A stretch of 64,000 bases of DNA from contig CALSOT010000002.1 of assembly GCA_943788045.1 (NCBI GenBank), positions 944,436 to 1,008,435 on the forward strand, written 5' to 3'. The stretch's first letter is position 1. The number at the start of each line of letters is the position of its first letter. The notes beneath the pieces are model-generated. The model was given only the letters and a program-made list of their open reading frames with translations. It did no database searches and was not told the DNA's origin. Positions 1 to 8,942 of the stretch are shown here, piece after piece. Position numbers and translations under genes: made by a program. This DNA is from an uncultured Polaribacter sp. Its GTDB lineage: Bacteria > Bacteroidota > Bacteroidia > Flavobacteriales > Flavobacteriaceae.

Positions 1-2
1 GC

Positions 3-2528
3 GAAGGATTGCCATATATGAATATTGTAGAAAAAGGAAACACTTCTAACGGAGTTGTTTCTGACAATAATGGAGAATTTTCCATCACTGTAGAAAGTTT
101 ACCGATGACTTTAGTGGTATCTTCTATGGGGTTTGAAACAAAAAAAGTAAAAGTAACTGAGTCTTCTTATCTGACAATTGTTGTTAATGAAGACAACGCT
201 TTAGATGAAGTTGTTGTAACTGGTTCTAGAAACAAGCCAAGAACAATTTTAGATTCTCCTGTGCCAATAGACAATATTGGCGTTGCAGAATTAAAAAACA
301 GTGGACAACCAACATTAGATCTAATGTTAACGTTTAAAGTTCCTTCTTTTAATTCTCAGAATCAAGCGATCTCAGATGCAACTGCCCATTATGACCCGGC
401 AGATCTAAGAGGATTAGGACCAAGTAGAACTTTAGTTTTAATAAACGGAAAACGTAAAAACCAGAGTGCGCAAGTTTATTTGAATAGAACTCCAGGAAAA
501 GGAGAGGTTGGAGTAGATTTAAAAAGTATTCCGACTGCTGCTATTGAAAGAGTTGAGGTTTTAAGAGACGGAGCATCTGCAATTTATGGTTCTGATGCCA
601 TTGCCGGTGTAATGAATATTATCCTTAAAAAGGATGTAGCATATTCTTCAATAACATCAAAAGCAGGTATTACATCAGAGCAAGATGGTTTTAATTTTGG
701 AACAGATTACAATACAGCATTCTCGTTTGGAAACGGAGGTTTCGTAAACCTTACTTTAGGATATTACAAACAAGAAATTACCAATAGAGCTGGAACATTA
801 TATGCCAGCGAAAGACCATCAGATGCAAGACCTAATGAAAATGCATGGTATGATGCAAATCCAACAGGAAATATGACAGTTGGTCAACCAGAAATGGAGA
901 AGAGAGATTTATTTGTTAACATGGAACACCCTTTAGGTGATAACGCAACATTATACTCTTTTCATGGTTATACTACAAGAACTGGTAAAAGTTTTGCATA
1001 CTACAGAGCTCCAAACTGGAGAAGAGACGTATCTGATAATAATTTCATCACTTCAAGACCAGAAGATTTTATAGGGTATCAACCAACTTTCGAGACAGCA
1101 ATTAATGATTATATCAATTCAGGTGGAATTAGATTTTCTTTTGGAGACGAATGGAATGCAGATGCTTCTGTAACTTATGGAGCAAATGATGTCATGTATA
1201 CAGTAAATAACTCTGTAAACAGAGATTATTTAAATGATACAGGATATTCACCGAGATCTTTTAAACCAGGGGGATATGCTTTTTCTAACCTTGTTGGTAA
1301 CTTTGATGTTTCAAAAGAATTAAGCGAGCAGGTTAATTTAGCTTTGGGTGTAGAATACAAAAAAGAAACTTTTGAAGCGATTGAAGGAAATCCATTATCC
1401 TACTACAAAGCAGGATCAGATTCTTTTGCTGGTGTCAAGCCAGCAGAGGCAGGTGAATGGAATAGAAATAACTTCGGAATCTATTCACAATTAGATTATG
1501 ATGTTAACGACGCACTACTTTTAGGAGTGGCTGCACGTTACGAAGATTATTCTGATTCTGGTGATAATTTCTCTTACAAAGTAAATGGACGCTATAAACT
1601 AGGTTCTAAGGGAGCGTTAAGAGCTTCTTACAGTACTGGATTCAGAGCACCAACTCTTCACCAACGTCACATAACAAACAGTCAATATATTATTGTAGCA
1701 GGATCTTCTGAGCCTGTTTTACAGGGTACTTTAGCTAATAACAATCCGGCCGTAGTTGCTTTAGGAGTTCCAAATCTAACACATGAAATTTCTAAAAATA
1801 TTGCTGCAGGTTTTACTTATAAGTTTAATAGTAAATTTTCTGCGTCGGTTGATTTTTATCAAATAAAAGTTGAGGATAGAGTATTATTTTCTTCGCAAAT
1901 TTCTTTTGACGGGGATGATACCACTACAAACCCTGTTGAACAAATCTTAACAGCAAATAATGTTAGAGGGGTTCAGTTTTTTATAAATGCAGGTGATACT
2001 AAAAATACAGGAGCAGATATTGTATTAAATTATAGAAGAATTGATTTTGCAGGAGGTCTATTAAATGCAAGTTTTTCTGCTAACTTTAACAATGTTACTA
2101 TTGATAAAATTAACACTCCAAGTGCTTTAGCTGCAAATGGATATGATATTTTTGATAGAAGAGAGCAAAGTTTAATTACTTCTTCTAGGCCACAATCTAA
2201 AATGATTTTAGGGTTAGTATATACAAAAGACAAATGGGATATTTCATTAAATAATTCTCGTTTTGGAGAAGTTACTTTAGCATCTTCAGATCCAACAAAA
2301 GATCAAGTATTAAGCGCTAAAATCGCAACAGATTTAGGATTTACCTACCGTTTAACTGATAGAATTAATATTAATGGAAATATTAATAATATTTTTGATG
2401 TATATCCGGATGAGTCTAGAGCAGATACTGGAGAAACTGGTGGTGGTCGTTTTAGATATACCTCACAAGTGCAGCAATTAGGACAATTAGGTACTAATTA
2501 CTCATTAGGTTTTAATTACCAGTTCTAG
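3..2528 (+). CDS. TonB-dependent outer-membrane receptor, 5' end outside window
   Basis: Energy-dependent uptake receptor of the outer membrane. The open frame is already coding at base 3 (it reads EGLPYMNIV), so the signal peptide and true start lie left of the window. The first visible residues are the end of a carboxypeptidase-D-like domain (SITVESLPMTLVVSS). Next come a TonB-box/plug entry (DEVVVTGSR), the plug with the conserved LRGLGPSRTLVLINGKR stretch and IERVEVLRDGASAIYGSDA, then a long beta-barrel ending in the typical terminal aromatic (NYQF). It is clearly paralogous to the receptor at 4631-7339. No SusD-like partner is next to it and the substrate cannot be told. A strong terminator follows at once. 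Confidence 0.95.
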   Translation, partial: EGLPYMNIVEKGNTSNGVVSDNNGEFSITVESLPMTLVVSSMGFETKKVKVTESSYLTIVVNEDNALDEVVVTGSRNKPRTILDSPVPIDNIGVAELKNSGQPTLDLMLTFKVPSFNSQNQAISDATAHYDPADLRGLGPSRTLVLINGKRKNQSAQVYLNRTPGKGEVGVDLKSIPTAAIERVEVLRDGASAIYGSDAIAGVMNIILKKDVAYSSITSKAGITSEQDGFNFGTDYNTAFSFGNGGFVNLTLGYYKQEITNRAGTLYASERPSDARPNENAWYDANPTGNMTVGQPEMEKRDLFVNMEHPLGDNATLYSFHGYTTRTGKSFAYYRAPNWRRDVSDNNFITSRPEDFIGYQPTFETAINDYINSGGIRFSFGDEWNADASVTYGANDVMYTVNNSVNRDYLNDTGYSPRSFKPGGYAFSNLVGNFDVSKELSEQVNLALGVEYKKETFEAIEGNPLSYYKAGSDSFAGVKPAEAGEWNRNNFGIYSQLDYDVNDALLLGVAARYEDYSDSGDNFSYKVNGRYKLGSKGALRASYSTGFRAPTLHQRHITNSQYIIVAGSSEPVLQGTLANNNPAVVALGVPNLTHEISKNIAAGFTYKFNSKFSASVDFYQIKVEDRVLFSSQISFDGDDTTTNPVEQILTANNVRGVQFFINAGDTKNTGADIVLNYRRIDFAGGLLNASFSANFNNVTIDKINTPSALAANGYDIFDRREQSLITSSRPQSKMILGLVYTKDKWDISLNNSRFGEVTLASSDPTKDQVLSAKIATDLGFTYRLTDRININGNINNIFDVYPDESRADTGETGGGRFRYTSQVQQLGQLGTNYSLGFNYQF

Positions 2529-2548
2529 AAAATAAAAGTAATCTATTT

Positions 2549-2580
2549 AAAAAAGGCATTCTCCGGAATGCCTTTTTTTT
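2549..2580 (+). terminator. Rho-independent terminator of the first TonB receptor
   Basis: A perfect stem AAAAAAGGCATTC / GAATGCCTTTTTT with a four-base loop TCCG is followed by a T tract. It lies 20 bases after the receptor stop codon and separates the receptor from the antiporter. Confidence 0.9.
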
Positions 2581-2616
2581 ATTTTACAATTTAAAAGGAT
2601 AATATTATATTGTTTT

Positions 2617-4017
2617 ATGAAAAAGAGAAAACCAAGTTTTTTATTAAGTCTTATTATTATTACAGTTCTTTCAGCTATGATCAGCTTTTCTATGCTATCA
2701 TTAAAATTGCCAACCATAATATGCCTCTTATTATGTATTTTTTACATAAGTATTATCAGTATTTTTCTTGGTTATTCGAAAGAAAATATTAATAGTTTTA
2801 TTCTTGACGGAGTAAAAAAAAGTGCGTTTGTTATTGTTATGCTATTAGTTATTGGTTGTTTAATTGGTTCTTGGATTGTTTCAGGAATAATACCAACAAT
2901 TATTTATTATGGCTTAGAAATTATAAACCCAAGTTATTTTTTGGTTATTGGTTTAATTTCATGTTCAATAATATCGTATTTTACAGGAAGCGCTTATGCG
3001 TGTATTGGGACTATTGGAGTCGCTATGATTGGTATTGCAGAAGGCATGGGGCTTTCACTACCAATAACTGCAGGGATGATATTGTCAGGTGCTTTGTTTG
3101 GAGATAAAATGTCACCATTTTCTGATACAACAAATATGGCTGCAGCCATAACAAAAACTCCATTATTTGTTCATATTAAATCAATGCTTTACACTACTTT
3201 TCCAGCATGGATTATTGCTTTAATCATATATGCTTTTTTAGGAAGTAATTTTAATTCATCGACAATAGATGTTCAACAATTAGAAAACCTCAAAAGTTCA
3301 ATACAAACAAATTTTCAAATATCGCCATTATTACTAATAGTTCCATTGATTACAATTATACTTGCTATTAAAAAAACACCTCCTGTTTTAGCAATTGGGA
3401 TTGGAGCTTTTTTAAGTATAATTGTTGGTTTAATTTTTCAAAATCAATTCGACACTTATACAATATTCATAAGTTTGGTGGAAGGTCTACAGTTAGATTT
3501 TGATAGTAATTTAACGAACAAATTATTCTCAAATAGAGGTGGAATGGAAAACATGATGCATACAATTTCTATTGTCATTATTGCACTTGTCTTTGGAGAA
3601 ATAATTACTAGAACAGGTGTTTTAGGAGCTTTAATTAGTGGATTAGAAAAAGTTGTTTACAATAGTGTATCTCTAGTTTTTTTAACAATTATAAGTTGTT
3701 TATTAACTACAATGATTAGTAATAGTCAATATTTATCCATTCTTATGCCTGGAGAAGCCTTTTTACCCCTTTACAAAAGAAAGAACATGTCTTCCAGAGT
3801 ATTGTCTAGAAGTCTAGAAGACGGTGGTACAATGTTTGGAATGTTAGTCCCTTGGACAGGTGACGCAGCATTTGCAGCCTTAACCTTGGGCGTTGCAACC
3901 ATAGATTATTTGCCTTTTGCGTTTTTTGCATTATTGAGTCCAGTTATTTCTGTAATTTTTGCAACATTTAATTTAGCTTTATGGAAAAATTCTGATGATA
4001 ATTGGGATACTAAATAA
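2617..4017 (+). CDS. nhaC: NhaC-family Na+/H+ antiporter
   Basis: Predicted inner-membrane secondary transporter of the NhaC family, exchanging Na+ (or another cation or dicarboxylate in some members) for H+. The 466 residues are almost entirely hydrophobic segments, about 11-12 membrane spans, which fits the family's usual length. Conserved-looking polar stretches within membrane regions include GSAYACIGTIGVAMIG near residue 127 and GALFGDKMSPFSDTTN near residue 157, the latter typical of NhaC proteins. The ATG at 2617 follows a weak AT-rich leader. The gene stands alone: a terminator lies upstream, and a decayed receptor 3' end with its terminator lies downstream. The exact substrate is inference. 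Confidence 0.85.
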   Translation: MKKRKPSFLLSLIIITVLSAMISFSMLSLKLPTIICLLLCIFYISIISIFLGYSKENINSFILDGVKKSAFVIVMLLVIGCLIGSWIVSGIIPTIIYYGLEIINPSYFLVIGLISCSIISYFTGSAYACIGTIGVAMIGIAEGMGLSLPITAGMILSGALFGDKMSPFSDTTNMAAAITKTPLFVHIKSMLYTTFPAWIIALIIYAFLGSNFNSSTIDVQQLENLKSSIQTNFQISPLLLIVPLITIILAIKKTPPVLAIGIGAFLSIIVGLIFQNQFDTYTIFISLVEGLQLDFDSNLTNKLFSNRGGMENMMHTISIVIIALVFGEIITRTGVLGALISGLEKVVYNSVSLVFLTIISCLLTTMISNSQYLSILMPGEAFLPLYKRKNMSSRVLSRSLEDGGTMFGMLVPWTGDAAFAALTLGVATIDYLPFAFFALLSPVISVIFATFNLALWKNSDDNWDTK

Positions 4018-4052
4018 TATGTGAACGTTATTATAGATTTAATAAATAAAAA

Positions 4053-4145
4053 TTTAAGTTTTACTCTGAATTGTATTCTTCAGAAGTAATGCAAATAGAA
4101 TAATTAGGAAGAAATTATATTGCGGGTATCAACTACCAATTTTAA
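4053..4145 (+). pseudogene. Remnant of a TonB-dependent receptor C-terminus
   Basis: Read in one frame this stretch gives FKFYSELYSSEVMQIE, a stop (TAA at 4101), then LGRNYIAGINYQF and a stop at 4143-4145. It lines up residue by residue with the last strands of the receptor ending at 2528 (FRYTSQVQQLGQLG then TNYSLGFNYQF). The internal TAA sits where that gene has a Gln codon. Only about 30 codons survive and nothing receptor-like is recognisable upstream. This is therefore the 3' scar of a deleted receptor, still followed by its terminator at 4173-4200. Confidence 0.75.
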
Positions 4146-4172
4146 GCACGATAATAAATTCTAAATGTACAC

Positions 4173-4200
4173 AAAAGAACAGCTATATAGTTGCTCTTTT
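4173..4200 (+). terminator. Terminator of the deleted receptor
   Basis: A 12-base stem AAAAGAACAGCT / AGTTGCTCTTTT with one mismatch, one G-U pair and loop ATAT, followed by a T-rich run. It lies 28 bases after the remnant's stop codon, at the distance expected for the gene that has been lost. Confidence 0.65.
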
Positions 4201-4630
4201 ATATTTTTGAAGTCTAAAAGTATTTTCATCAAATTCTCTTTAAGTAAAATACTGAAATCAATCGCCTAAGTTTATATAGGTATTGTTTTTTTGTAGTTGA
4301 ATTTAAGTATAAGCAAAATAATAGCAATGCTCATCTGTGAGTTTTTATTTGTATTCGAAAACCAGCTACTAATTGTCAATCCCCTTAAAAAATAGCATTA
4401 TTATCCTGACAAAATATTTTATTTTTCATAGATAGATAACGACTTCGTCGAACTTCAATATCGAACTGTAGACATTTAGAAGTTCAACAATGGTAGCTGA
4501 TTATAAATGATTTTCTTAAAAAAAATTAAATATTAAAGGGTATATTTTCTACTTTTAACGCTTATATATATGAACTCTTATGCTACAAAAGTGAAGAGGC
4601 TAAAAACATTTATTAACTAATAATTTATTT
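4201..4630. other. Intergenic region before the second TonB receptor
   Basis: I found no credible gene in these 430 AT-rich bases on either strand. There is an inverted repeat GAACTTC (4450-4456) / GAAGTTC (4479-4485) with a 22-base spacer. The downstream receptor's promoter must lie here, but I cannot pick a convincing TAnnTTTG element. Part of the stretch may be non-coding debris from the deleted receptor locus. Confidence 0.5.
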
Positions 4631-7339
4631 ATGAAACAAAAGTATTTATTAAAATTTTGTACAATTGCTTTTATGTTTATGCTACCATTAGGTTTAATGG
4701 CACAAACAATTAAAGGTAAAGTAACAGATTCATCTAGCCAAGGATTACCGTTTATGAATGTACTTGTTAAGGGCACATCAAATGGAACTACTACTGATGA
4801 CAAGGGAGAGTTTAGTATTACTGTAAAGGAATTACCAGTTAATTTAGTAGTTTCTTCAATTGGTTTTAAAACGAAAGTTATTAACGTTTCAAGCTCATCT
4901 TATATTACAATTACTATTCAAGATGGCAATGAATCTCTAGAAGAAATTGTAGTAATCGGTTCTAGAAATGCAAAAAGAACAGCCGTTGATACACCTGTTC
5001 CTGTAGATATTATAGATGTACAAGATTTAGCTACAAAAAACGGTAAGGTAGAAGTAAATGATATCTTGCAATTTGCAGCACCATCATTTAATGCAACTAA
5101 ACAGTCTGGTTCTGATGGGGCAGATCATATTGTACCTGCCTCTTTAAGAGGTTTAGGACCGGATCAAACATTAGTTTTAATTAATGGAAAGAGAAGGCAT
5201 CAATCTTCTTTAGTTAATATTTTTGGTACTAGAGGTCGTGGTAATTCAGGAACAGATTTAAATGCTATACCTGCTTCAGCAATAAAAAGGATAGAAGTTT
5301 TAAGAGATGGAGCCTCTGCACAATATGGATCTGATGCTATTGCTGGTGTTATAAATATTGTATTAAAAGATAATACTGATGGTATTTCTGCAGGAATAAC
5401 TTATGGTGCTTATAGTACAAACGTAGGTACTGGATGGGAAGCAGAAACTGGTGAAACACTATGGAACGTTAATGGTAAAAACAGATTAGACGGTAAAGAT
5501 AAAAATTTTGATGGTGGTTCTTTTAAATTAGATTTAAACTATGGTGCTAAAATTAATGATAAAGGAGGTTTCATAAACTTTACAACAGAATTTTTATCTA
5601 AAGACAATACTTTAAGACCTGGTTTTTCTTGGAGAAAAGGATATGGAAGTGCAGGAATTGATGGATTTAACTTTATGGTAAATTCAATAATTCCTATTTC
5701 AGAAACTACAGAAGTATATGCTTTTGGTGGAAGAAACTATAGAGATACAAATGCTTATGCTTTTTCTAGAAGCAGTTTTGCTGATGGAGATAATAGATCA
5801 GTTCCTAGTATTTATCCAAATGGTTTTACGCCAAGAATTACATCAATAATTACAGATGGATCTCTTTCTGCTGGTGTTAAACATGAGTTAGATAATGGAT
5901 GGAATCTAGATTTTAATAATACTTTTGGAGTAAATAAATTTCATTATTTCATAAAAGACTCAAATAATGCTTCTTTAGGAAGTGCATCTCCAACAGATTT
6001 TGATGCTGGAGGTCATAGTCTTTCACAAAATACGACAGGTTTAGATTTCAGTAAATACTTTGAAAATACTGCAGAAGGTTTAAATATTGCTTTTGGACTA
6101 GAATACAGAACTGAAAATTTTCAAATTTTTGCAGGTGAAGAAGCTTCTTATGGTTTGTACGATACAAATGGTATCATACTTACTAATCCAGCTTTACAAA
6201 CTGTAGCTAAAGACTCAAACAACGATGATTTACCTGGTGGTTCACAAGGTTTTCCTGGATATAGTCCAGATAATGAAGTAGACAGAAGTAGAACGAATAT
6301 TGGTTTATATTTTGATACAGAATTAAACATAAGTGAATCATTTTTAGTTAGCGCAGCTATCCGTTATGAAGATTATAGTGATTTTGGTAATACATTTAAT
6401 TATAAATTAGCGAGTAGATATAAAGTAAGCGATAATTTATCTTTTAGAGGATCTGTATCTAGTGGATTTAGAGCACCTTCTTTAGCGCAAATATATTACA
6501 ATCTAAAGTTTACAAATATAGTTGCAGGTAAATCAGTACCATCTTTATTATCAGCAAATAATAGTACCGTTACAAAAGCATTTGGTATTGGAGATTTACA
6601 AGAAGAAAAAGCTTTAAATACAAGTATTGGTTTTACTTATAAGACTGGTGGATTTACAGCTACAATAGATGCATATTCTATTTCTGTTGATGATAGAATT
6701 ATTTTAACTGATAATTTTACAGATCAAACAATATTAGCACCTTTAGGTGTTGATGCTGCTCAATTTTTTGCAAATGGTGTAGATACAAAAACAAGTGGAG
6801 TTGATATTGTTTTAAACTACAAAACTACAATTGGAGAAGATCATAAATTAGATGTAGGATTAATAGGTAATCTAAATAAATTAGAGATTAAAGAAGTTCA
6901 CAATGGATCTTTAAATCCATACACCTTCTTTAGTGGTTTTTCTCAAGCATATTTGGAAGCTGCTGCACCAGATTACAAATTTGGTTTAAATTTAGGATAT
7001 TCTCACAAAAAATTTGATGCAAACGTTACATTAACACAATTTAGCGAGGTTCAATTACAAGATTTTCAATGGGTAGATTCACCTCCTAGTACAAAGGCAG
7101 AAGCAGATGCTTTATATTTATCTGCTACAGATATCTATGAAGCTACATTAACTACAGATGTTAGTTTAGGCTATGAATTAACTGATAAAATAAAATTAAC
7201 TGTAGGAGCAAATAATTTATTCAATAAATACCCAACTCCACAATTTGATGGTTGGACAGATCAAGGAGGATTAGCTGACTCTGTTCAAATGGGTTCAGAT
7301 GGAGCCTATTACTTTACAAGAGTTAGTTTTAATTTCTAA
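4631..7339 (+). CDS. TonB-dependent outer-membrane receptor, full length
   Basis: Outer-membrane uptake receptor of 902 residues. It has an N-terminal signal peptide ending LPLGLMAQ (about residue 25), then a carboxypeptidase-D-like regulatory domain (IKGKVTDSSSQGLPFMNVLV, about 27-105). The plug follows (EEIVVIGSR, LRGLGPDQTLVLINGKRR, IKRIEVLRDGASAQYGSDA), then a 22-strand-type barrel ending RVSFNF with the terminal Phe. The N-terminal half is closely similar to the receptor at the left edge, so the two are paralogues. No SusD-like lipoprotein or TonB/ExbBD gene is adjacent; the ligand is unknown. A strong bidirectional terminator follows. Confidence 0.95.
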   Translation: MKQKYLLKFCTIAFMFMLPLGLMAQTIKGKVTDSSSQGLPFMNVLVKGTSNGTTTDDKGEFSITVKELPVNLVVSSIGFKTKVINVSSSSYITITIQDGNESLEEIVVIGSRNAKRTAVDTPVPVDIIDVQDLATKNGKVEVNDILQFAAPSFNATKQSGSDGADHIVPASLRGLGPDQTLVLINGKRRHQSSLVNIFGTRGRGNSGTDLNAIPASAIKRIEVLRDGASAQYGSDAIAGVINIVLKDNTDGISAGITYGAYSTNVGTGWEAETGETLWNVNGKNRLDGKDKNFDGGSFKLDLNYGAKINDKGGFINFTTEFLSKDNTLRPGFSWRKGYGSAGIDGFNFMVNSIIPISETTEVYAFGGRNYRDTNAYAFSRSSFADGDNRSVPSIYPNGFTPRITSIITDGSLSAGVKHELDNGWNLDFNNTFGVNKFHYFIKDSNNASLGSASPTDFDAGGHSLSQNTTGLDFSKYFENTAEGLNIAFGLEYRTENFQIFAGEEASYGLYDTNGIILTNPALQTVAKDSNNDDLPGGSQGFPGYSPDNEVDRSRTNIGLYFDTELNISESFLVSAAIRYEDYSDFGNTFNYKLASRYKVSDNLSFRGSVSSGFRAPSLAQIYYNLKFTNIVAGKSVPSLLSANNSTVTKAFGIGDLQEEKALNTSIGFTYKTGGFTATIDAYSISVDDRIILTDNFTDQTILAPLGVDAAQFFANGVDTKTSGVDIVLNYKTTIGEDHKLDVGLIGNLNKLEIKEVHNGSLNPYTFFSGFSQAYLEAAAPDYKFGLNLGYSHKKFDANVTLTQFSEVQLQDFQWVDSPPSTKAEADALYLSATDIYEATLTTDVSLGYELTDKIKLTVGANNLFNKYPTPQFDGWTDQGGLADSVQMGSDGAYYFTRVSFNF

Positions 7340-7357
7340 GAAATAATACTTACAAAT

Positions 7358-7391
7358 AAAAACACCCAAGTCTATAGACTTGGGTGTTTTT
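7358..7391 (+). terminator. Bidirectional terminator between receptor and ferredoxin
   Basis: A perfect 17-base inverted repeat (AAAAACACCCAAGTCTA with its complement), with A and T tracts on either side. It sits between two convergent genes and can serve both strands. Confidence 0.9.
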
Positions 7392-7418
7392 GTTTATAAA
7401 AAAATAAAGTTTTACATT

Positions 7419-7769
7419 TTAGTCATTATGCAAAAAACTTTGTTTCGCTAACAACTCCTCTTCTGTTTCTACAACATCATCATCTGGCACACAACAATCT
7501 ACAGGACATACTGCTGCACATTGTGGCTCATCATGAAAACCTTTACACTCTGTGCATTTATCTGGCACAATATAATAAATCTCATCAGATATTGGCTCCT
7601 GATCTTCATCAGCGTTTATAGACTTGCCACTTGGCAATACTGCATTTCCTGTTAAATCTGTACCCTGTGAGTATTTCCAATCATCTGCTCCCTCATAAAT
7701 TGCCGTATTAGGACATTCAGGCTCGCAAGCTCCACAATTTATGCATTCATCTGTTATTATAATTGCCAT
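7419..7769 (-). CDS. 2[4Fe-4S] ferredoxin
   Basis: Small soluble electron carrier of 116 residues. The first cluster motif is C9-x2-C12-x2-C15-x3-C19-P and the second is C72-x2-C75-x8-C84-x3-C88-P, with extra cysteines at 92-93. The longer spacing in the second motif, and the insert between the motifs, are typical of the Allochromatium/YfhL-type bacterial ferredoxins. An acidic tail ([10 protein letters not shown]) follows. It is divergently transcribed from the acyl-CoA reductase with overlapping promoter elements between them. The redox partner is unknown; the pairing with the reductase is suggestive only. Confidence 0.93.
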   Translation of the reverse strand: MAIIITDECINCGACEPECPNTAIYEGADDWKYSQGTDLTGNAVLPSGKSINADEDQEPISDEIYYIVPDKCTECKGFHDEPQCAAVCPVDCCVPDDDVVETEEELLAKQSFLHND

Positions 7770-7789
7770 AATTTTCTGTTCTGTTTTTG

Positions 7790-7797
7790 TACCTTTG
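7790..7797 (+). promoter_or_regulatory. Probable -7 element for the acyl-CoA reductase
   Basis: TACCTTTG matches the Bacteroidetes -7 consensus TAnnTTTG and lies about 43 bases before the reductase ATG. No good TTTG is visible 19-21 bases upstream, so the -33 part is weak. It lies only six bases from the oppositely oriented -7 element of the ferredoxin gene. Confidence 0.55.
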
Positions 7798-7803
7798 CAA
7801 TTG

Positions 7804-7835
7804 CAAAAATAAAGCCAAAATCATAGACAACCAAA
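7804..7835 (-). promoter_or_regulatory. Promoter of the ferredoxin gene
   Basis: On the minus strand TTTG (7832-7835), 20 bases, then TATTTTTG (7804-7811) fit the Bacteroidetes TTTG/TAnnTTTG pattern. The two opposing -7 elements share the perfect 14-base palindrome TTTGCAATTGCAAA centred between them. Confidence 0.6.
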
Positions 7836-7839
7836 ATAA

Positions 7840-8901
7840 ATGAATAGTATTCAAAATAGAATTACTGCATTCGCAAAATTAGGAGCTTTTTTAAGTCAGT
7901 TTTCTGTCGAAAAAACAATAAAAATCGATGGTATTGAACATAATGAAATCTTTTTTGATGGTTTTTTACATCAAATAAAAATTGCGCAAGAAAATAACTC
8001 TTGGTTTACTAAAGAAAACATATTATTAGCATTAAACAGCCTAAGTAAATCACTAACAAACAACAACTTAATCTCGTTTACAGAAAACCATAATTTACAT
8101 ATAAACTCAACTAAAAAAGTCGCCATTATTATGGCTGGAAATATTCCTTTGGTTGGGTTTCATGATTTTTTATCAGTCTTAATTTCAGGTCATTCTGTAT
8201 TAGTAAAGCAATCTTCTAATGACAAACACCTTTTGCCCTTTTTAGCGAAGTATTTAGAGTATGTTGAAAAAGATTTTAAAGGAAAAATCACTTTTACAGA
8301 ACAAAATCTAACAAATTTTGATGCTATAATCGCTACTGGTAGCGATAATACTGCACGTTATTTTGAATTTTATTTTAAAAATAAACCAAATATTATTAGA
8401 AAAAGTAGAAATTCTGTAGCAGTAATAACAGGAAAAGAAACTGAAGAAGATTTTATTGAATTATCAAATGATATATTTCAGTATTTTGGCTTAGGATGTA
8501 GAAATGTTTCGAAATTATATGTTCCAAAAAATTATAATTTCGATCAGTTTTTTAAAGGTATGTATGTTAAAAAAGATATCATTAATAACGCAAAATATGC
8601 GAATAATTATGATTACAATAAGGCAGTTTATTTAATGAGTTTGTTCGATTTGTTAGAAAACGGTTTTTTAATGATTAAAGAAGATAAAAGCTACTCCTCT
8701 CCTATTGCTACTATTTTTTATGAGTATTATGACAATGAAATAGATTTAAAAATAAAATTAAATCAAGATAAAGAGAAAATACAATGTATTGTTTCGAAAG
8801 GTTTTTTAGACAGTGAAGTTGCTTTTGGGCAAACACAAAATCCGAAGTTAACAGATTATGCTGATGGGGTAAATACTTTAGATTTTTTATCAAAAATATA
8901 A
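7840..8901 (+). CDS. LuxC-like acyl-CoA reductase
   Basis: A 353-residue protein of the LuxC/acyl-CoA reductase family (aldehyde-dehydrogenase fold), predicted to reduce an acyl-CoA to the aldehyde with NADPH. Visible features are the glycine-rich VAIIMAGNIPLVGFHDF near residue 94, the ATGSDNTARYFE stretch near 165, and the candidate catalytic cysteine C220 in YFGLGCRNVSKLYVP. It is divergent from a ferredoxin and directly upstream of serC, a neighbourhood I associate with Bacteroidetes genomes. The physiological acyl substrate is not known. The ATG at 7840 lies 43 bases after a -7 element. Confidence 0.8.
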   Translation: MNSIQNRITAFAKLGAFLSQFSVEKTIKIDGIEHNEIFFDGFLHQIKIAQENNSWFTKENILLALNSLSKSLTNNNLISFTENHNLHINSTKKVAIIMAGNIPLVGFHDFLSVLISGHSVLVKQSSNDKHLLPFLAKYLEYVEKDFKGKITFTEQNLTNFDAIIATGSDNTARYFEFYFKNKPNIIRKSRNSVAVITGKETEEDFIELSNDIFQYFGLGCRNVSKLYVPKNYNFDQFFKGMYVKKDIINNAKYANNYDYNKAVYLMSLFDLLENGFLMIKEDKSYSSPIATIFYEYYDNEIDLKIKLNQDKEKIQCIVSKGFLDSEVAFGQTQNPKLTDYADGVNTLDFLSKI

Positions 8902-8942
8902 AATAGCTGCTAATTTGTGAATTTGTGGCAAAATAGAATAAA

